From the NCBI GenBank assembly GCA_020437875.1, contig JAGQVR010000197.1, forward strand, positions 1 to 5,285: DNA of 5,285 nt, in the 5' to 3' direction. Shown here in pieces: positions 1 to 5,285 of this stretch (the stretch's first letter is position 1; each line of letters begins with the position of its first letter). This DNA comes from Flavobacteriales bacterium. GTDB lineage: Bacteria > Bacteroidota > Bacteroidia > Flavobacteriales_F > PHOS-HE28. The notes beneath the pieces are model-generated. The model was not told the origin of the DNA. It saw only the letters and a program-made list of their open reading frames with translations, and ran no database searches. A program made the translations under genes and the position numbers.

Positions 1-2
1 CC

Positions 3-224
3 CGTGCGGTCTACGGGGCCCTGAGCACCTGGCACCGCGCGACGGAATACGTGGTGCGCGGCGCGGACTACTTCCGGAAGTTCATGGATGGGTATTACGT
101 GCAGAAGCCCTTCGATTACGCGATCTACGAAGCGGATGGCACGCGCCCTTCCGGCGTCTCCGCCGAGCGTCGCGAGCGCCACGTGGCCAGGCCCACCTGG
201 CATTGGAAGGGCCGGGCGCACTGA
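3..224 (+). CDS. C-terminal fragment of an unrecognised protein (5' end outside window)
   Basis: An open frame runs from the window edge to the TGA at 222-224, giving 73 residues and no start. The third codon positions are strongly G/C, as in the neighbouring genes, which supports real coding. The piece is rich in aromatic and basic residues (for example STWHRATEYVVRGADYF and the end RPTWHWKGRAH). It has no hydrophobic stretch long enough for a membrane segment, so this end is probably soluble. I do not recognise the family and give no function. A - strand frame covers part of the same DNA (82-486) but runs on through the intergenic region into the kinase signal peptide, so I regard it as a shadow. 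The gene ends 134 bases before the preferred kinase start; whether the two are cotranscribed is not visible. Confidence 0.7.
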   Translation, partial: RAVYGALSTWHRATEYVVRGADYFRKFMDGYYVQKPFDYAIYEADGTRPSGVSAERRERHVARPTWHWKGRAH

Positions 225-230
225 CCCGGC
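211..230 (+). other. GC-rich stem-loop across the stop codon of the first gene
   Basis: GCCGGG at 211-216 and CCCGGC at 225-230 form a perfect 6-bp stem with an 8-nt loop that contains the TGA stop. No T-tract follows, so it is not a classical intrinsic terminator. It could slow polymerase or protect an mRNA 3' end, but in DNA this GC-rich a 6-bp match can also occur by chance. Confidence 0.25.
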
Positions 231-358
231 GGAACCCGCTCATCCTTGTCCGTGCTGCGGATAACTTGCGCCCCTGCCGCGCTGTCGATGGATACCGTTG
301 ATGTGATGACGCATCCATTTCCGGGATGTGTGCGATCCACGATAGGCCGGGTGTAGGC

Positions 359-2323
359 ATGGTGCACCGTCCCGCTACCCTCCGATCCTTCCTTCTGGCA
401 GCGGCCATGTCGGGTGCGTTCATCGATCTTCCCGCCCAGCCGGACCCCACCTGGCAGGAGGTCCAACGGTCGAAGGAGGACACCACGAAGGTCCTCCGGT
501 TGTCGGACCTGTGTTTCGCCTATCGTAGGAAGGATCCGGATTCAGCCTTGTACTTCGGTGGCCGTGCGCTGGCGCTCGCGAGGAAGCTCCGGTATCCGAA
601 AGGAGAGGCGCAGGCGCTGAACGACATCGCCATCATCCACATCGATCGCAGTGCCTTCGGGGAGGCTGATAGCAACCTGCGCGCGGCCCTGCGCATCAGG
701 CGGCGCATCGGTGATGAGGAAGGAGCGGGGGCCGTGCACAACAAGCTGGGGAACCTCTACCAGGCGCAGTTGAGGCTGGAGGAGGCCTTGGAGGAGAATC
801 GACGGGCGCTCGCGATCTTCGAGAAGCTCGATCAACGGGCCAAGTCGGCGATCATCCTGAGCAACATCGCGATCCTCGAGTTCAACCTGGGACAGCATGA
901 GGCGGCCTTGAAGGACCACCGCACAGCAGCATCGGTCCGAGCGGAGCTCGGAGATGGTGCCGGTCTGGCCATCTCTCACGGGAACATGGCCAATGTGCTG
1001 CTTGCTCTCGGCGACACCGCGGAGGCGCTCGACCTGCTTCAGCGGGCCGCGACCTATTTCCGCGAGCATGACCTCGATCTCGAATATGCGGTCCAGGTGA
1101 ACAATGAGGCAGGGGTTCGCCTGCATCGCGGGGAGGTGCATCGTGCGGCGGCCTTGTACTCCGAAGCGCTCGCCATCCGGGAACGGGCCGGGGACCGCAA
1201 GGCCATCGCCTCCTCGTTGATCGGACTCGCTGATGCCAACGCACGTTCGGGGCGGACCGTTGAAGCACGACGGATGGCGTTTCGCGCGCTTGACATCGCC
1301 CGGGAAGTGGGTGCCACGAGCGAGCAGATGCAGGCGTATCGTACGCTCGCCCGCATCCACGCGCGCCTTGGGCAGGCCGACAGCACCCTGGTCTACCACG
1401 AACGCTTCGCCGCCCTGCGCGATTCGGTGTTCAGTGTGGAGAACGGTCGCCGGATCTCGGACCTGCAGGCGCGACTCGGCATCGAACGGAAGGAGCAGGA
1501 ACTGCAGCAACAACGTGCGGACATCAACGAGAAGAACCTGGCCATCGCGGAGCTCGATCAGCGGGCCGAACGTCGGAGGTATCTGCTCATCCTCGCCGCC
1601 TTCGGGATCGGGGCGGTCGGGCTGCTCGCACTCTTCATGATCCAGCGGCAGAAGCGGAAAGCGGAGGCGCTCCGGAACGCCTCGGTGATCGCCGAACGGG
1701 AGCTGGGACTGAAGGCCTTGGTGCACCGCACCGACGCGGAACGAAAGCGGATCGCCTCGGAATTGCACGATGGCGTTGGCCAGTTGCTAACGGGGCTCAA
1801 GTACCGTCTTCAGGCGGTGGTCGGCGAGGATGCCCGGCTACAGGCCGCACTCGCCCTGGCCGACGAAGCCGGACGGGAGGTCCGCGGGATCGCGCACAGC
1901 ATGATGCCCCGCGCCTTGGAGGAGACCGGCCTCGTGCCCGCCTTGACGGATATGTTCGAGCGTTCGTTGAGCGTGCCCGGTCTGGAGCACACGTTCGAGC
2001 ATCACGGGATGGACCGTCGGTTCCCCACCGCTGTGGAGACAGGCATCTATCGCATCGCACAGGAGGTGGTGAGCAATGTCCTGAAGCATGCACATGCGCG
2101 CCTTGTGGATGTTCAACTGCTGGTCAATCAGGGTGCCATCGTGCTGATCATGGAGGATGATGGGGTCGGTCTCGACCCTGCGCGCGTCGGTCAGGGCCTT
2201 GGCTTGCGCAATCTGCAGGATCGGGCACGCACCATGAACGGCAACATCGATCTTTCGGCCCGGGAGGGTGGAGGAACGGTGGTCACCTTGCGCGTGCCCT
2301 TGTCCGATAGAACTGGATCATGA
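359..2323 (+). CDS. TPR-containing sensor histidine kinase (HisKA_3 type)
   Basis: Membrane sensor kinase that should autophosphorylate on a histidine and pass phosphate to the regulator encoded next to it. From the ATG at 359 it has 654 residues. Residues 1-27 look like a signal peptide (basic start, SFLLAAAMSGAF core, ending near LPAQ). About 7-8 tetratricopeptide repeats follow (roughly 40-354), then a charged coiled coil (365-406), one membrane span (408-428, LILAAFGIGAVGLLALF) and the cytoplasmic kinase. The phospho-acceptor is H470 in RIASELHDGVGQLL; D471 and Q475 match the DxxxQ phosphatase motif of this family, so it may also dephosphorylate its partner. The ATPase domain shows an N box (N573 in QEVVSNVLKHAHA), a G1 box (EDDGVGLD, D600-G604) and a glycine lid (GQGLGLRNL, 611-619). 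No key residue is missing. The implied topology is a periplasmic TPR sensor; its ligand is unknown. An in-frame ATG at 326 would add 11 residues (665 in all), but 359 gives a more normal signal peptide; neither has a clear Shine-Dalgarno site. Confidence 0.93.
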   Translation: MVHRPATLRSFLLAAAMSGAFIDLPAQPDPTWQEVQRSKEDTTKVLRLSDLCFAYRRKDPDSALYFGGRALALARKLRYPKGEAQALNDIAIIHIDRSAFGEADSNLRAALRIRRRIGDEEGAGAVHNKLGNLYQAQLRLEEALEENRRALAIFEKLDQRAKSAIILSNIAILEFNLGQHEAALKDHRTAASVRAELGDGAGLAISHGNMANVLLALGDTAEALDLLQRAATYFREHDLDLEYAVQVNNEAGVRLHRGEVHRAAALYSEALAIRERAGDRKAIASSLIGLADANARSGRTVEARRMAFRALDIAREVGATSEQMQAYRTLARIHARLGQADSTLVYHERFAALRDSVFSVENGRRISDLQARLGIERKEQELQQQRADINEKNLAIAELDQRAERRRYLLILAAFGIGAVGLLALFMIQRQKRKAEALRNASVIAERELGLKALVHRTDAERKRIASELHDGVGQLLTGLKYRLQAVVGEDARLQAALALADEAGREVRGIAHSMMPRALEETGLVPALTDMFERSLSVPGLEHTFEHHGMDRRFPTAVETGIYRIAQEVVSNVLKHAHARLVDVQLLVNQGAIVLIMEDDGVGLDPARVGQGLGLRNLQDRARTMNGNIDLSAREGGGTVVTLRVPLSDRTGS

Positions 2324-2964
2324 GCGATACGATACGTGTGGCTATCTGCGACGATCACCGGGTGGTGTCAGAGGCGCTGAGCGAGCTGATCAATGGGCTG
2401 GATGGTGTTGATTGCGTGGGCACCGCGGCCAGTGGTGAGGAGGCTTTGTTCATGCTCGAACACATCGCCGTGGATGTCCTTCTCACCGATCTCGACATGC
2501 CCGGGATGGATGGGTTCGAACTGGCGCCCCTTGCCCGGGCCAGGCGTCCCGACATCCGCATCCTGGTGCTCACCATGCACGACGAACCAGCGCTCGTGCA
2601 GCGTGCGGCGGAGATCGGTGCGGATGGATACGTGCTCAAGAGCGCAGGCAAGGACGAACTGGCCCTCGCCATACGGGAAGTGCAGGCCGGCCGCCGGTAT
2701 TTCAGCGGTACGGTCACCAGCAGGTTGTTGGATGGCGATGGTGGCCAAGGGAACACCTCCACCTTGCTGCAGGACCTGAGCGCCCGGGAGGTGGAGGTGC
2801 TCGCAGCGCTGGCCGAGGGCCTCGGCAACAAGGAGATCGGCGCGCGCCTCTTCATCAGCCCGCGCACCGTGGATACCCACCGCACCAACCTCATGCGCAA
2901 GCTGGACACCCACAACCTGGCCGGTCTGGTGCGCATCGCCATCAAGGCAGGCCTGGTCCGGTGA
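2320..2964 (+). CDS. NarL/FixJ-family response regulator (REC + LuxR-type HTH)
   Basis: DNA-binding response regulator of 214 residues, a usual length for the family. The receiver domain (about 5-120) has the acidic pair D11/D12, the phospho-acceptor D57 in LLTDLDMPGMDGFE, the switch T85 in VLTMHDE and K107 in GYVLKSAG. A linker (about 125-150, Gly/Ser/Thr-rich at the end) leads to a LuxR-type helix-turn-helix at about 152-213 (LSAREVEVLAALAEGLGNKE, then IGARLFISPRTVDTHRTNLM). All expected active-site residues are present, so normal phosphorylation-controlled dimerisation and DNA binding is expected. The ATG overlaps the kinase stop codon (ATGA at 2320-2323) and there is no good Shine-Dalgarno site, which points to translational coupling. 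The overlap makes this kinase the obvious cognate partner. Target promoters cannot be deduced here. Confidence 0.96.
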   Translation: MSDTIRVAICDDHRVVSEALSELINGLDGVDCVGTAASGEEALFMLEHIAVDVLLTDLDMPGMDGFELAPLARARRPDIRILVLTMHDEPALVQRAAEIGADGYVLKSAGKDELALAIREVQAGRRYFSGTVTSRLLDGDGGQGNTSTLLQDLSAREVEVLAALAEGLGNKEIGARLFISPRTVDTHRTNLMRKLDTHNLAGLVRIAIKAGLVR

Positions 2965-2983
2965 GCGACCTTTTCTGGAGGAC

Positions 2984-3009
2984 CACGATCGTTTCCGTTC
3001 GTGTTTCTT
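2984..3009 (+). terminator. Probable intrinsic terminator of the kinase-regulator operon
   Basis: CACGATCG (2984-2991) and CGTTCGTG (2996-3003) form an 8-position stem with a single T-T mismatch and a TTTC loop (2992-2995). TTTCTT follows directly at 3004-3009. It lies 20 bases after the regulator stop, where a terminator would be expected. The stem is only moderately stable and the T-tract is broken by a C. Confidence 0.5.
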
Positions 3010-3013
3010 AACA

Positions 3014-3058
3014 GGGTTCCGCCAGGCATGGCCCCTAACTTCGGGCCGAACAGAACCC
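3014..3058 (+). promoter_or_regulatory. Nested inverted repeats in the leader of the thioredoxin-fold gene; possible promoter element
   Basis: GGGTTC (3014-3019) can pair with GAACCC (3053-3058), and inside it GGCCC (3030-3034) pairs with GGGCC (3043-3047). The outer arm ends 6 bases before the ATG at 3065, so a transcript starting upstream could fold close to its initiation site. TAACTTCG (3036-3043) differs at one position from the Bacteroidota -7 consensus TAnnTTTG, but I see no TTTG at the proper spacing upstream. If it is the promoter, transcription would begin near 3050 and the full hairpin would not be in the RNA. Both readings are weak. Confidence 0.22.
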
Positions 3059-3064
3059 CTGATC

Positions 3065-3703
3065 ATGATAATCAAACTCACTTCCCTGCTGGCTTTCGGC
3101 GCCCTCGCCGCGATGCCACACGACCCGCTTCCTGACCTCGAGATCGGTACCAGCCTTCCCGCTTCGGACGTCCAGATGAAGGATGTGAGCGGCAAGGAAC
3201 TTTCCCTGAAGGATGCGGCGGGCAAGAACGGCCTGCTCGTGATCTTCTCATGCAACACCTGTCCCTTCGTCATCGGTAATGAGGATAGCCAGGGTTGGGA
3301 GGGGCGTTATCCGGAACTGGCCGCCTACACGCAACGCCATGGTGTGGGCATCATCTTCGTGAACAGTAACACCGCCAAGCGGGAGAACGGTGATGGCTTC
3401 GCTGATATGCAGGCACGCTACAAGGAGAAGAAGTACGCCGGGCACTATGTGCTGGATGAGGGGAACAAGGTGGCCGATGCCTTCGGCGCACGTACCACCC
3501 CGCATGTCTTCCTCTTCGACAAGGACCTCAAGCTCGCTTACAAGGGCGCCATCGACGACAATGTGGGCGACGCTGCCGCAGTGAAGGAGCGCTACCTGGA
3601 GAGCGCCGTGGCCAATGTGGCCGCTGGCAAGACCGCCGACCCGGCCACAACGCGGAACATCGGCTGCAGCATCAAGCGCGTGGCCGTGGAGCACAAGCAC
3701 TGA
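3065..3703 (+). CDS. Exported thioredoxin-fold protein, peroxiredoxin-like (AhpC/TSA-related)
   Basis: Predicted thiol-redox protein of 212 residues acting outside the cytoplasm. Residues 1-16 (IKLTSLLAFGALAA) form a short signal peptide, possibly cut after ALAA. The fold follows: an entry strand region (PLPDLEIGTSLPASDVQMKD), the active-site strand LLVIFSCNTCPFVI with the CxxC pair C63/C66, IIFVNSN, and the cis-proline loop TTPHVFLFD (P146). The DDNVGD and VKERYLESA segments and the C-terminal GCSIK (third cysteine, C201) are typical of the thioredoxin-like peroxiredoxin group, as I recall it. The exact chemistry (disulfide reductase or thiol peroxidase) cannot be settled from sequence. The start is the only ATG that keeps the whole signal peptide; no Shine-Dalgarno site is visible. 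Terminator-like hairpins on both sides suggest a single-gene transcript. It is not obviously linked in function to the upstream two-component system or to purD. Confidence 0.9.
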   Translation: MIIKLTSLLAFGALAAMPHDPLPDLEIGTSLPASDVQMKDVSGKELSLKDAAGKNGLLVIFSCNTCPFVIGNEDSQGWEGRYPELAAYTQRHGVGIIFVNSNTAKRENGDGFADMQARYKEKKYAGHYVLDEGNKVADAFGARTTPHVFLFDKDLKLAYKGAIDDNVGDAAAVKERYLESAVANVAAGKTADPATTRNIGCSIKRVAVEHKH

Positions 3704-3716
3704 TCGAACTTCCTCG

Positions 3717-3760
3717 CAACGCCGCGTCATCCGTGCATGGCGCGGCGTTGTTCATTTGTT
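3717..3760 (+). terminator. Strong rho-independent terminator after the thioredoxin-fold gene
   Basis: The arms 3717-3730 (CAACGCCGCGTCAT) and 3737-3750 (ATGGCGCGGCGTTG) pair over 14 positions with a single G-T wobble, closing a 6-nt loop CCGTGC (3731-3736). A T-rich tail (TTCATTTGTT) follows to 3760. It begins 13 bases after the stop at 3701-3703. This is the clearest terminator in the window and separates the upstream gene from purD. Confidence 0.85.
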
Positions 3761-3807
3761 GAAAACAATGTGGGGGACGCCCGCTGGGAGGGCTGTTCCT
3801 TTGCGGC

Positions 3808-3813
3808 AAAGGA
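3808..3813 (+). promoter_or_regulatory. Shine-Dalgarno site of purD
   Basis: AAAGGA lies 7 bases before the ATG at 3821. It fixes the purD start: the same frame is open up to an ATG at 3737, but that ATG lies in the downstream arm of the terminator stem and would add 28 residues with no family resemblance. It is the only good ribosome binding site I see in the window. Confidence 0.75.
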
Positions 3814-3820
3814 CTTCAGG

Positions 3821-5134
3821 ATGAACGTTCTACTGATCGGTGGAGGCGGACGCGAACACGCCATGGCTTGGAAGATCGCCCAGAGCTCATTGCTGGACGA
3901 GCTCTACGTTGCGCCAGGCAATCCCGGAACCGTGCGCCATGGTCGCAATGTGCCGCTGGACCTCCAGGACCACAAGAAACTGCGCGCCTTCCTGCTGGAC
4001 AAGCGTATCCGTATCGTGGTGGTGGGACCCGAAGGGCCGCTCGTCGATGGCCTGCACGACCGTATCGCCGATGATCCCGAACTGAAGGATGTCACGGTGA
4101 TCGGTCCCCGGAAGGAAGGAGCACGGCTCGAAGGCAGCAAGGACTTCGCGAAGGAGTTCATGTTCCGCCACAACATACCGACCGCCGCGCATCGCAGCTT
4201 CGGCAAGGGCCAGTTGCAGGAGGCCATCGAACACATCGAACGCTCCCCCGCTCCCTATGTGCTCAAGGCGGATGGACTTGCTTCGGGCAAGGGCGTGGTC
4301 ATCACCAGTGACAAGAAGGAGGCGGCCAAGGTGCTGAAGGACATGCTGCAGGACGGCCGCTTCGGCGCGGCTGGTGAGCGCGTGGTGATCGAACAATTCC
4401 TCAAGGGCATCGAGGTGTCCGCCTTCCTCATCACCGATGGGGACTCCTTCAAGATGCTGCCGGCCGCAAAGGATTACAAGCGCATCGGTGCAGGAGATAC
4501 CGGACCGAACACCGGTGGCATGGGAGCGGTATCCCCGGTTCCCTTCGCGGACCGTGACTTCATGCAGAAGGTGCACGATCGCGTGGCGGCCCCCACCATC
4601 CGCGGTCTGAAGAAGGACGGCATCCCATTCAGCGGATTCCTTTTCATGGGCCTGATGAACGTGAACGGTGAGCCGTACGTGATCGAATACAACGTGCGCC
4701 TCGGCGACCCTGAGACCCAGGCCATACTTCCCCGCCTGCGCAGCGACCTGTTGGACCTGTTCGAGGGTATCGCCACCGCAACGCTCAGCGAGCGCCATGT
4801 GGATGTGGATGACCGCACCGCCGTATCCATCGTACTGGCAAGTGAAGGCTACCCGGGTGAATACGCGACGGGAGCACCGATCGTGGGCATGGAGCTCGTG
4901 CGTGAAGCCTATGTGTTCCAGAGCGGCACCACGATGAAAGGCGACCAGCTGGTGACGGCCGGTGGCCGCGTCCTTACGGTAACGGCCTTCGGGAAGGACC
5001 TGGAACAGGCTATCATGAGCGCACAGCGTTCAGCCGCGCTCATCGAATTCCAAGGACGCTACCTGCGCCCGGATATCGGCTTCGATCTGGTGAAACAGCC
5101 GTCCACCAAAGCAGCACCGCCCGTGGCCCGTTAG
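3821..5134 (+). CDS. purD: Phosphoribosylamine--glycine ligase (GAR synthetase)
   Basis: Cytoplasmic enzyme of de novo purine synthesis. It joins glycine to 5-phosphoribosylamine using ATP to give glycinamide ribonucleotide, the second step of the pathway. The 437 residues are close to the usual length (about 420-430). Visible in order are the N-terminal domain with VLLIGGGGREHAMAWK (3-18), APGNPGT (31-37) and VVVGPEGPLVDGL (67-79); the ATP-grasp region with GSKDFAKEFM (105-114), YVLKADGLASGKGVVI (146-161) and FLKGIEVSAFL (193-203); the signature DYKRIGAGDTGPNTGGMGA (218-236); GFLFMGLM (272-279); and the metal and glycine-site segment EYNVRLGDPETQ (289-300, with E289 and N291 as likely Mg2+ ligands). 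The C-terminal domain carries SEGYPGEY (341-348) and GGRVLTVTAFG (381-391). All core motifs are intact. The last residues, about 425-437 (KQPSTKAAPPVAR), look like a non-conserved tail. No other purine gene is nearby, so it appears to stand alone. Its stop overlaps that of a convergent gene. Confidence 0.97.
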   Translation: MNVLLIGGGGREHAMAWKIAQSSLLDELYVAPGNPGTVRHGRNVPLDLQDHKKLRAFLLDKRIRIVVVGPEGPLVDGLHDRIADDPELKDVTVIGPRKEGARLEGSKDFAKEFMFRHNIPTAAHRSFGKGQLQEAIEHIERSPAPYVLKADGLASGKGVVITSDKKEAAKVLKDMLQDGRFGAAGERVVIEQFLKGIEVSAFLITDGDSFKMLPAAKDYKRIGAGDTGPNTGGMGAVSPVPFADRDFMQKVHDRVAAPTIRGLKKDGIPFSGFLFMGLMNVNGEPYVIEYNVRLGDPETQAILPRLRSDLLDLFEGIATATLSERHVDVDDRTAVSIVLASEGYPGEYATGAPIVGMELVREAYVFQSGTTMKGDQLVTAGGRVLTVTAFGKDLEQAIMSAQRSAALIEFQGRYLRPDIGFDLVKQPSTKAAPPVAR

Positions 5135-5143
5135 GCCAGGGTG
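5118..5143. terminator. Hairpin over the convergent stop codons, possible bidirectional terminator
   Basis: TGGCC (5124-5128) pairs with GGCCA (5134-5138) around the loop CGTTA. Beyond a bulged G at 5123, positions 5118-5122 pair with 5139-5143 with one G-T wobble, giving a 10-bp stem. The loop and first base pair hold both stop codons. No proper T-tract follows on either strand (on the - strand only a GCTTTGG stretch), so intrinsic termination is uncertain. Position between two convergent genes is the main argument. Confidence 0.35.
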
Positions 5144-5285
5144 CCGTCCTGCTTGGCCCTGCGGTTGTACCGGCCCTGCATGGTCAGCCAGTAAACCAGG
5201 CCGAAACCCAGCACCAAGCTGAACAACGTGACCGGGAACCAACCCATCCAGGAGAGCAGGCTCAAGGTCGCTTCGATGAAGTGGC
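5131..5285 (-). CDS. C-terminal part of a small single-pass membrane protein (start outside window or at 5247)
   Basis: Reading the - strand from the right edge, an open frame gives 50 residues before the TAA at 5133-5131. It starts HFIEATLSLLSWMGWF, continues with the hydrophobic stretch PVTLFSLVLGFGLVYWLTM (one membrane helix) and ends with the basic tail QGRYNRRAKQDGTLA, which suggests a cytoplasmic C-terminus by the positive-inside rule. An internal ATG (complement of 5245-5247) could start a 38-residue protein, but the frame stays open to the window edge, so the true start is probably outside. The composition is protein-like and its stop overlaps the purD stop (TTAG at 5131-5134), a usual arrangement for compact convergent genes. 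I do not recognise the family. A competing - strand frame (5030-5242) reads far back into purD and is probably a shadow. Confidence 0.65.
   Translation of the reverse strand, partial: HFIEATLSLLSWMGWFPVTLFSLVLGFGLVYWLTMQGRYNRRAKQDGTLA

Noticed and set aside
246..270. Possible promoter for the kinase: TTG at 246-248 and TAACTTG at 262-268
   Set aside because: The TTG to TA gap is only 13 bases, too short for the Bacteroidota -33/-7 spacing, and the -7 match is imperfect.
288..318. Inverted repeat ATGGAT (288-293) / ATCCAT (313-318) upstream of the kinase
   Set aside because: Only 6 bp with a 19-base gap and no extension; expected by chance at this length.
82..486. - strand open frames at the left end (82-486 and 125-466)
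   Set aside because: They span the end of the first gene, the intergenic region and the kinase signal peptide; their composition is Arg/Ser-rich low-quality sequence, typical of antisense frames in GC-rich DNA.
542..1768. Long - strand open frame (408 residues) opposite the kinase
   Set aside because: It is the antisense shadow of a well-supported TPR-kinase frame in GC-rich DNA; no domain or signal is recognisable in it.
2954..2985. Inverted repeat TGGTCC (2954-2959) / GGACCA (2980-2985) around the regulator stop
   Set aside because: A 6-bp stem with a 20-base loop is weak, and the TTTT run lies inside the loop; the hairpin at 2984-3003 is a better terminator candidate.
2368..3273. Long - strand open frame across the regulator, the intergenic region and the thioredoxin-fold gene
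   Set aside because: It crosses two well-supported + strand genes and a terminator-like hairpin; its protein has no recognisable motif.
3887..4798. Long - strand open frame opposite purD
   Set aside because: Shadow of purD, whose motifs are fully intact on the + strand.

Overview
The window is GC-rich (clearly above 60% by eye, with G/C-ending codons dominating every gene). It looks like ordinary chromosome of a GC-rich Bacteroidota-type bacterium. This placement is an inference from three things: the periplasmic-TPR sensor kinase architecture, weak or absent Shine-Dalgarno sites before most genes, and a signal peptide ending in a PAQ-type sequence. I see no mobile element, CRISPR array, tRNA or rRNA, and nothing that forces a phage or plasmid interpretation.

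Layout on the + strand: (1) 3-224, the C-terminal 73 codons of an unrecognised protein; (2) 359-2323, a TPR-containing membrane sensor histidine kinase of the HisKA_3/NarL-partner type; (3) 2320-2964, its LuxR/NarL-type response regulator, coupled through an ATGA overlap and followed by a plausible terminator; (4) 3065-3703, an exported thioredoxin-fold protein of the peroxiredoxin-like type with a CNTC active site, followed by a strong terminator; (5) 3821-5134, purD (glycinamide ribonucleotide synthetase), with a good Shine-Dalgarno site. On the - strand, (6) 5131-5285 is the C-terminal end of a small single-pass membrane protein. It converges on purD so tightly that the two stop codons overlap.

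The kinase and regulator form a complete two-component system: periplasmic TPR input, one membrane segment, cytoplasmic autokinase, then a DNA-binding regulator. Its signal and target genes cannot be read from this window. The thioredoxin-fold gene and purD appear to be separate transcription units with unrelated jobs (extracytoplasmic redox; purine synthesis). I found no convincing new biological system. The points most worth a second look are the overlapping convergent stops inside a hairpin, the terminator that rules out the longest purD start, and the two unrecognised partial proteins at the edges.
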